Source: an uncultured Bacteroidota bacterium
Lineage (GTDB): Bacteria; Bacteroidota; Bacteroidia; Chitinophagales; LD1
Length of the DNA stretch: 38,501 nucleotides
Direction: 5' to 3'
Assembly: GCA_937894725.1 (NCBI GenBank)
Contig: CALAYL010000099.1
Span: 1 to 38,501 of the forward strand
Both the position numbers and the translations under genes were made by a program. The notes beneath the pieces were generated by a model, which saw only the letters and a program-made list of their open reading frames with translations, was not told the origin of the DNA and ran no database searches. This document shows positions 33,656 to 38,501 of this stretch, in pieces. How positions within the stretch are numbered: position 1 is the stretch's first letter; each line of letters starts with the position of its first letter.

Positions 33656-35326
33656 ATGATTTCACTTCACACTTTTGTCAAAAAGTCACTACCCTTTTTT
33701 GTCGTTGTATTCACTATTTTAAATTCAAGCTGCTCTGGATTAGCGTCTAAGAAAGATAGCTTAGTTTTACAAGATAGTGCGGTGTATAGCCCTCAAAACT
33801 ACTCTGAGTTAATACTCGATAGTGTTTATGTAGATTCGATTGTATCCATCGACAAATCGCTAGATTCTTTCTCTCACACCATTATGGATTTTTACAGTAG
33901 GCGTGGATTTCAATCTGCTTGGTTTGTCGAAAATAAACTTGGTACACAAGCACAGAATTTTTTTCTCCGACTTAAAGAAGATGAATTTAATAAAATAGAT
34001 AGCCTTGATTTGATAGCTATTTTAAAAGTGATGGAAGACTCTGCCTATATAGAAAGTGCCGATGCTACTTCAAAGGGAATAAACAAGCCTTTTATAGACA
34101 TTCTACTTACCATTTCATTTTTTAAATATGCAGATGCTGAATATTATGGAATGAATAAAACTGCACGCGACCTCGAATGGTACATTCCTAGAAAAAAGAA
34201 AGATTACCTAAAACTACTCGATGCGCTTATAAAATCGGATGAAGAATACGCCATCTATGAACCCGTAAACCCCTACTATACTGCCCTAAAGCGTACACTA
34301 ATTTCGTACAAAACATTAGAAAAGAAAGGTGGTTTCCCCTATATTGATACGACCCTTTTGGCTATTAAAACCGGAGAAAAACATGGCGATATTCCTCCAT
34401 TGAAGCTCTATCTAACCCTAGTTGGCGACTATACCGACAATGACACTACGGCTATATTTTCTGACAGCCTATCTACTGCTATCCTATCATTTCAAAAACG
34501 AATGGGCTTATCAGCCAATGGAAAAATCGACAAAGCTACTTTAGCCGAACTAAACACGCCTATTCGAGAGCGCATTCAAAAAATAATGGTAAATCTTGAG
34601 CGACTTAGATGGCTGCCTAGTGCGGAAGGCGACAATTATTTGCTAGTAAATATTCCAGCGTTTAAATTATATGTTTTTGAGCAAAAGAAATTTCAATGGA
34701 GTATGGATGTAGTAGTAGGCCAAGCAGCTACGGCTACGACTATCTTTAGCGACAATATGAAGTATGTCGTTTTTAGTCCATATTGGAATGTACCGCAGAG
34801 CATTATTCGAAACGAGCTGTTGCCAAAACTTAAAAGAAACGCAAACTACCTCAATAGCAAAAACATGGAGGTGGTTCAAAACGGGAAAGTAATTAGCTCA
34901 AATTCCATCAATTGGAGCCGCTACTCAAAGAGTGTACCTTTTACGATACGTGAAAAACCTGGCAAAAACAACTCCCTAGGTTTGGTGAAGTTTCTATTTC
35001 CAAATCAGTTTAATATCTACATGCACGATACCCCTGCCAAATCACTTTTTGACAAAAAAGATAGGGCCTTTAGTCATGGCTGTATTCGATTGTCGGAGCC
35101 AGAGAAACTGGCTAATTATGTACTGAGAAATGACAGCACTTACTCAGCAGAAAAAATAAATGAATTGATGAATAAGGGTGAAGAAAAATGGGTGACTATA
35201 AATCCTACACTACCCGTCTATATTGTCTATTTCACAGCTTGGGTAAGCCATGATGGCAAAGTAAATTTTCGAAAAGATATTTACGGTGCAGATGCCAAAC
35301 TGGCTAAAGAAGTTTTTGGTTTGTAG
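33656..35326 (+). CDS. L,D-transpeptidase, YcbB/LdtD-like, lipoprotein
   Basis: 556 residues. A signal sequence ends LNSSC (Cys26, an imperfect lipobox), suggesting membrane anchoring. Residues about 70-240 form the helical scaffold domain of YcbB-like enzymes, and a peptidoglycan-binding domain is at about 245-300 (LSTAILSFQKRMGLSANGKIDKAT, in pieces). The YkuD catalytic domain is at about 325-490, with YMHDTP (H457) and the catalytic SHGCIRLSEPE (H474, Cys476). It makes 3-3 (meso-DAP to meso-DAP) cross-links, or attaches proteins, in peptidoglycan. It starts 9 bp after the YkuD_2 gene. A 10-bp inverted repeat (35320-35329 with 35372-35381) surrounds its stop. Confidence 0.92.
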   Translation: MISLHTFVKKSLPFFVVVFTILNSSCSGLASKKDSLVLQDSAVYSPQNYSELILDSVYVDSIVSIDKSLDSFSHTIMDFYSRRGFQSAWFVENKLGTQAQNFFLRLKEDEFNKIDSLDLIAILKVMEDSAYIESADATSKGINKPFIDILLTISFFKYADAEYYGMNKTARDLEWYIPRKKKDYLKLLDALIKSDEEYAIYEPVNPYYTALKRTLISYKTLEKKGGFPYIDTTLLAIKTGEKHGDIPPLKLYLTLVGDYTDNDTTAIFSDSLSTAILSFQKRMGLSANGKIDKATLAELNTPIRERIQKIMVNLERLRWLPSAEGDNYLLVNIPAFKLYVFEQKKFQWSMDVVVGQAATATTIFSDNMKYVVFSPYWNVPQSIIRNELLPKLKRNANYLNSKNMEVVQNGKVISSNSINWSRYSKSVPFTIREKPGKNNSLGLVKFLFPNQFNIYMHDTPAKSLFDKKDRAFSHGCIRLSEPEKLANYVLRNDSTYSAEKINELMNKGEEKWVTINPTLPVYIVYFTAWVSHDGKVNFRKDIYGADAKLAKEVFGL

Positions 35327-35435
35327 TAAAATGTGCGGGTAGTTTTGTTCGTTTTTTTTGTATTCTAGTGCTTACTACAAAAACAATAACATTTAATTTT
35401 TATACGATCATTCGATTGGTCGCTATTCAATTGAT

Positions 35436-36926
35436 TTAAAAATCATAAATACCCCTATACTTCTGCTCAGCATACGCTAAAAAATAATTGAAGTTTAGTT
35501 TTTCGCCCGTTACTTTTTCGCACAAATCTTGCGAATTGTAAAAGCGACCATGTACATGGATTTTTTCGCGAAGCCAATTCAATAATGGCGCATTATCCCC
35601 CTTGGCCACTAGCTCATCCAAGCCAGCTACATCTTGTTCTGCTTTGCGATAAAACTGTGCAGCATAGGCGCTACCTAGTGAGTATGTAGGGAAATAGCCA
35701 AACAAACCATGCGACCAATGTACATCTTGCAAAATGCCTGTAGCATCATCGATAGGAGTGATGCCCAAATATTTTTGATATTGCTCATTCCAATAGGTTT
35801 TGAGGTCGGCCACATTTAGCGACCCTTCGATGAGTGCTTTTTCGATATCAAAACGAATCATGATATGAAAATGGTAGGTCAGCTCATCTGCTTGTGTGCG
35901 AATAAAAGAAGGCTCTACGCGATTGATGGCCTTGTAAAATGTATCTAGCGAGATAGCTGAAAATTGCGTAGGGAACGTCTTTTGAAGTATCTCAAAATTA
36001 TATTTCCAAAACGGAAGCGCTCTACCTACATTGTTTTCCCACAAACGCGATTGCGATTCGTGTACACTCAAAGAAGCAGCTTCGCCCAAGGGCAAACCAT
36101 AATTAACCGCTGGCAAACCTTGCTCATAAAGCGCATGCCCGCCTTCGTGGATAGCACTAAAGAGGCAGTCTGTCATATCATTTTCGTTGATACGAGTAGT
36201 AACACGCACATCCGTGGGAGCAAAATTGGTAGTAAAAGGATGCGTAGAAATATCTTGACGACCTGCTCCAAAATCGTAGCCCATCTGCGTTAATATAGCA
36301 ATGCTAAAATCCCATTGCTGCTGGTGATCGAAATGCTGATGCAAACAACGATTATCAACCTGGGGTTGCGCTTTTATTTTTTCGAGCAGTGGCTTTAAGC
36401 CTGTGCGAACGGTAGCAAAATATTCATCCAGTACCTCTGCTGTCATCCCTGGCTCATAGTCGTCTAACAGTGCATCATACGCATGTTTTTCATAACCAAC
36501 AATAGCAGCCTGCTTACGTTTTAGCATTATCATCTTTTCAAGCTGTGGTGCATAAAGCGAAAAATCGTTGGCCTTTTTTGCGTGTTCCCATGCGGCAAAA
36601 GTTTGCGATACCGTCATGCTCATTTCCTCCACAAACTCTTGTGAGAATTTTTTTTCTTTATCGAATTCCTTAGCTATCAATTCAACGTTTCTTTTTTGTA
36701 ACACATCTAACGAAGTATCTTGCTTCGCAGCTTGCAATAAGGTGTTGAACTTTTCGGAAGTGCCCATCTCAAATGCAATGCCTGTAAGGGTTGCTAGCTG
36801 ACGAGCACGCGCCTCAACACCTTTTGTGGGCATATTAATTTCCATATCCCAATTCAATACGGCTGTTGAGTATTTCACATCTGCAATGCGTTGAGCTTCT
36901 GTTTTTAATTGTTCAAAGGTTGACAT
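35436..36926 (-). CDS. M32 family carboxypeptidase (thermostable carboxypeptidase 1 type)
   Basis: 496 residues, normal for M32 zinc carboxypeptidases (Taq/Pfu CP). HEGGH at 260-264 is the zinc-binding HExxH; HESQSRLWEN at about 289-298 supplies the third ligand; EPSFIRTQADELTYHFHIMIRF is the family's substrate-binding segment, and WNEQYQKYLG follows. It is a broad-specificity cytoplasmic exopeptidase that trims C-terminal residues. It is isolated on the minus strand, converging with the transpeptidase gene (109-bp gap, no clear terminator). A -7-like element lies 20 nt before the start. Confidence 0.95.
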   Translation of the reverse strand: MSTFEQLKTEAQRIADVKYSTAVLNWDMEINMPTKGVEARARQLATLTGIAFEMGTSEKFNTLLQAAKQDTSLDVLQKRNVELIAKEFDKEKKFSQEFVEEMSMTVSQTFAAWEHAKKANDFSLYAPQLEKMIMLKRKQAAIVGYEKHAYDALLDDYEPGMTAEVLDEYFATVRTGLKPLLEKIKAQPQVDNRCLHQHFDHQQQWDFSIAILTQMGYDFGAGRQDISTHPFTTNFAPTDVRVTTRINENDMTDCLFSAIHEGGHALYEQGLPAVNYGLPLGEAASLSVHESQSRLWENNVGRALPFWKYNFEILQKTFPTQFSAISLDTFYKAINRVEPSFIRTQADELTYHFHIMIRFDIEKALIEGSLNVADLKTYWNEQYQKYLGITPIDDATGILQDVHWSHGLFGYFPTYSLGSAYAAQFYRKAEQDVAGLDELVAKGDNAPLLNWLREKIHVHGRFYNSQDLCEKVTGEKLNFNYFLAYAEQKYRGIYDF

Positions 36927-36946
36927 AAAGGTTGCTTTTGATAAGT

Positions 36947-36954
36947 CAAATGTA
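36947..36954 (-). promoter_or_regulatory. Probable -7 element of the M32 carboxypeptidase gene
   Basis: The minus strand reads TACATTTG (matching TANNTTTG), 20 nt before the ATG at 36926. No well-placed TTG partner was found. Confidence 0.5.
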
Positions 36955-37239
36955 GTTTTTTTAGGTAATTACATTTGTTTTTACCTATTGACCAACATTG
37001 CTCAAACACTAATCTTGAAATCAAGTCTTAGACTTAAAACCAATCATAGCTAAAAACATGTAGAATAATCAGGCATAACCTAGCCTAGCAAAAGCCATAC
37101 ACTCAAAACTTGTGCAACTGAGTAGTTAGAAAAAGTACCCTGGCATACCATCCCGAACGGATAATAGCTTTTGGATGATATTTTACTGCATACATTCACT
37201 CAATAAAGCTAGTATTTTCTTTCTCTTTTTGAATAATCT

Positions 37240-37285
37240 TAGCACAAGAACCCCTGCCTAAGACCCAGCCTGCATTCTTGCGCTA
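37240..37285 (-). ncRNA. Stem-loop A of the tandem repeat
   Basis: On the minus strand TAGCGCAAGAA pairs with TTCTTGTGCTA (11 bp, one G-U). The plus strand has an A-C mismatch at that place, so a minus-strand RNA folds better. It encloses a 24-nt loop rich in G. The same element recurs at 37400-37445. Whether it is transcribed is unknown. Confidence 0.4.
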
Positions 37286-37399
37286 GTTGAAAAAGCACCC
37301 TGGCATACCATCCCGAACGGATAGTAGCTTTTGGATGATATTTTAGTACCTACATTCACTTAATAAAGCTAGTATTTTCTTTCTCTTTTTGAATAATCT

Positions 37400-37445
37400 T
37401 AGCACAAGAACCCCTGCCTAAGACCCAGCCTGCATTCTTGCGCTA
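37400..37445 (-). ncRNA. Stem-loop B of the tandem repeat
   Basis: An exact repeat of stem-loop A, 160 bp further on: the same 11-bp stem (one G-U on the minus strand) and the same loop. Confidence 0.4.
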
Positions 37446-37459
37446 GTTGTGGAATAAAC

Positions 37460-37495
37460 ACACAAGCACCGTTCGTTCCTCACTAATGCTTGCGC
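37460..37495 (-). ncRNA. Stem-loop C, diverged relative of A and B
   Basis: On the minus strand GCGCAAGCA pairs with TGCTTGTGT (9 bp, two G-U). Compared with A and B, one A-T pair is replaced by C-G on both sides, a compensatory change. The loop sequence (TTAGTGAGGAACGAACGG) differs from A and B. Confidence 0.4.
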
Positions 37496-37546
37496 GAGTT
37501 GGGAAAATGGCTGTAAAGCCATAATTTAGTTTTGATTTGATTAAAT

Positions 37547-37921
37547 CTATTTTTTTAAAACTGTAATTAAGTCTTCAAGTAAGCGTATTGTATCATCTTT
37601 TGATTTTATATAAGACTCAAAAATTGACTTTACTTTATCAAAGTCTGTTAAATTAAATACATTATTATTTCCTCCGTGAACTACTCCATTATTAATGGAG
37701 TTTGTAAACACCAATTTAGGTTCTCCAAACAAAAATTCTTCTGGATTCAAACTGAATTTATTACAAATAAGTTCAATTTCACTTAGACTTAACTGCCTTT
37801 GACCATTCTCAATTTTATCATAAGTCCTTGTTTCTACACCTAAAATCTCTGACATCCCAAATTTACTTAAATTGTTAGATTCTCTCAACTTTTTTACCTT
37901 AATATTTAAACCATTAAACAT
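37547..37921 (-). CDS. XRE-family (HTH-3) transcriptional regulator
   Basis: 124 residues. The helix-turn-helix lies at about 7-64 (KVKKLRESNNLSKFGMSEIL, then TRTYDKIENGQRQLSLSEIELICNKF), followed by NPEEFLFGE. The C-terminal half (FTNSINNGVVHGGNNNVFNL, then a helical FDKVKSIFESYIKSKDDTIRLLEDLI) is typical of Bacteroidota XRE proteins and probably mediates oligomerisation. The coding sequence is more AT-rich than most of the window. It is divergent from a small lipoprotein gene across 119 bp, which it may regulate, and lies next to the tandem repeats. Confidence 0.88.
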   Translation of the reverse strand: MFNGLNIKVKKLRESNNLSKFGMSEILGVETRTYDKIENGQRQLSLSEIELICNKFSLNPEEFLFGEPKLVFTNSINNGVVHGGNNNVFNLTDFDKVKSIFESYIKSKDDTIRLLEDLITVLKK

Positions 37922-37952
37922 ACTTAAAAAAAAACTTTAGGAAAATTCTGTT

Positions 37953-37960
37953 CAAAAATA
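37953..37960 (-). promoter_or_regulatory. Possible -7 element of the XRE gene
   Basis: The minus strand reads TATTTTTG (TANNTTTG), 31 nt before the ATG. A second candidate, TACTTTCG (37961-37968), is adjacent. In such AT-rich sequence the match is weak evidence. Confidence 0.35.
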
Positions 37961-38016
37961 CGAAAGTATTTTACAAATTTCAGAAAATATTTGTTTCAAA
38001 AATAATATCTACAAAA

Positions 38017-38024
38017 TAAATTTG
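38017..38024 (+). promoter_or_regulatory. Probable -7 element of the small lipoprotein gene
   Basis: TAAATTTG, 16 nt before the ATG at 38041, with TTTG at 37990-37993 (23-nt spacer, slightly long). Confidence 0.45.
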
Positions 38025-38040
38025 CTGAAATTAATTTAAT

Positions 38041-38451
38041 ATGAAAATAAAATATTTTGCTTTAATTCTTTCTTCATTATTGTTTTTTTCTTCTTGTAAG
38101 AAAGATACAGAAAGCCATACTCTACCTGAACAGTTTATTGGGAATTCTAGTTTAACTCCTGAATTACGTGGCAAGCTGCTTTTTAAATCTATTTATTTTG
38201 GGGAAGGCCACATGGCTAATAATATTGATATGCTTCAATCATTAACAGTTGCATACAATAACATGCCTGATCATAAAAAAGCTGATGTTGATTTTTTTAA
38301 AGTTGAAACAATTGAAAATATAAGCAATCATTACCCACTTTTCTTTTCAATTTTTGACTCCCTAATTATGTCTGATAATTTTGAAGAAATTACAAATGGA
38401 ATTGATTATGGAGGAAACATTTTATTTGCTTCCGTTATTGATAATCTGTAA
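38041..38451 (+). CDS. Small lipoprotein of unknown function
   Basis: 136 residues. A lipoprotein signal ends FFSSC (Cys19), followed by charged KKDTESH, so it is probably anchored in a membrane from the periplasmic side. The mature region has no motif I recognise. It contains LTPELRGKLLFKSIYFGEG near 39-57 and is otherwise acidic and helical in character. 'LRGKLLFKSIFFGEG' phrases are, from memory, found in Bacteroidota proteins of unknown function next to similar regulators; I cannot verify this. The AT-rich sequence matches the neighbouring XRE gene. The last 50 bp of the window after it contain no gene. Confidence 0.78.
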   Translation: MKIKYFALILSSLLFFSSCKKDTESHTLPEQFIGNSSLTPELRGKLLFKSIYFGEGHMANNIDMLQSLTVAYNNMPDHKKADVDFFKVETIENISNHYPLFFSIFDSLIMSDNFEEITNGIDYGGNILFASVIDNL

Positions 38452-38501
38452 CCACCCCATTATTAGGACGGGTCATAAATAGACAGAACGGGATTAATAA
38501 T

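Larger units (their letters stand above)
37123..37449. repeat. 160-bp tandem direct repeat, two copies plus a partial third end
   Basis: Copy 1 (37123-37283) and copy 2 (37284-37443) differ by about six substitutions and one indel. Shared landmarks are the start TAGTT, CCTGGCATACCATCCCGAAC, AGCTTTTGGATGATATTTTA, TTTCTTTCTCTTTTTGAATA and GCACAAGAACCCCTGCC. Copy 2 ends with CGCTAGTTG, and a related end (TGCTTGCGCGAGTTG) occurs again at 37487-37501. No coding frame runs through both copies. Confidence 0.9.
36955..37546. other. Non-coding stretch with tandem repeat and stem-loops
   Basis: About 590 bp without a convincing gene between the M32 gene promoter and the XRE gene. The first 170 bp show nothing recognisable. 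37123-37449 is a 160-bp tandem repeat, and 37450-37510 holds a degenerate third copy of its end. The last ~35 bp precede the XRE stop codon. Confidence 0.7.

Noticed and set aside
37123..37449. CRISPR-like array
   Set aside because: Only two long, contiguous 160-bp copies without short repeats or unique spacers.
36955..37546. tRNA or known riboswitch in the non-coding stretch
   Set aside because: No cloverleaf with a TTCGANTC-type T-loop and CCA end, and no riboswitch core recognised by eye.
38459..38501. Inverted repeat ATTATTA...TAATAAT at the right edge
   Set aside because: Seven AT-only bases per arm are expected by chance in such AT-rich DNA, and the window ends there.

Overview
The window is chromosomal DNA from a member of the phylum Bacteroidota, probably a Chitinophagales/Saprospira-like or related environmental lineage; the rank below phylum is a guess. 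The evidence is: proteins with type IX secretion (T9SS) sorting domains of both type A and type B, SprB-type adhesin repeats, a fused MurF-alanine racemase, a BshA of the bacillithiol pathway, a DUF3078 protein, and recurrent promoter-like sites of the form TTG-N16-21-TANNTTNG, which is the known Bacteroidota sigma pattern. No rRNA, tRNA, CRISPR array, transposase or phage gene was seen.

Layout, left to right. 1-3755 (minus) is the first 3.75 kb of a giant secreted repeat adhesin that runs off the left edge. It is followed (upstream on the minus strand) by a small secreted protein and murF-alr. 6886-9566 (plus) is a three-gene run: a GT2 glycosyltransferase, a membrane-anchored unknown, and a multi-pass GT-C-like membrane protein. 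It converges with an ABC-F ATPase (9563-11467). Two tiny membrane proteins, a strong terminator and bshA follow (11595-13373). 13466-17347 (minus) encodes a 1293-residue surface protein with two C-type lectin domains and a type B T9SS signal. A lone paaA (17464-18453), a five-LysM secreted protein, a padR-pspC operon with a palindrome over its promoter, a DUF3078 outer-membrane-type protein and clpC fill 17.4-25.9 kb.

26149-32811 is rich in surface-polysaccharide functions: a GT4 glycosyltransferase, a type A T9SS protein, and a tightly overlapped minus-strand operon (catalytically degenerate 3-hydroxyacyl-CoA dehydrogenase-like protein, polysaccharide deacetylase-like protein, FemAB/GNAT-like acyltransferase). 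At the head of that operon is a minimal nucleotidyltransferase (MntA-like) followed by a 37-codon stump of its HepT (HEPN) partner. ridA and a second GT2 follow, converging on a 39-bp near-perfect palindrome. 33014-35326 carries two L,D-transpeptidases of different families back to back, then an M32 carboxypeptidase on the opposite strand.

From about 36.93 kb the character changes. A 620-bp non-coding stretch holds a 160-bp tandem repeat with three related stem-loops. An XRE regulator and a divergent small lipoprotein in visibly more AT-rich sequence follow. This right edge looks like the start of an accessory region.

Most genes are housekeeping or cell-envelope functions typical of the phylum. 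The strongest leads are the broken MNT/HEPN module joined to the degenerate dehydrogenase operon, the structured tandem repeat beside the XRE gene, the duplicated lectin domains, and the isolated paaA. No complete new system could be demonstrated from the sequence alone.
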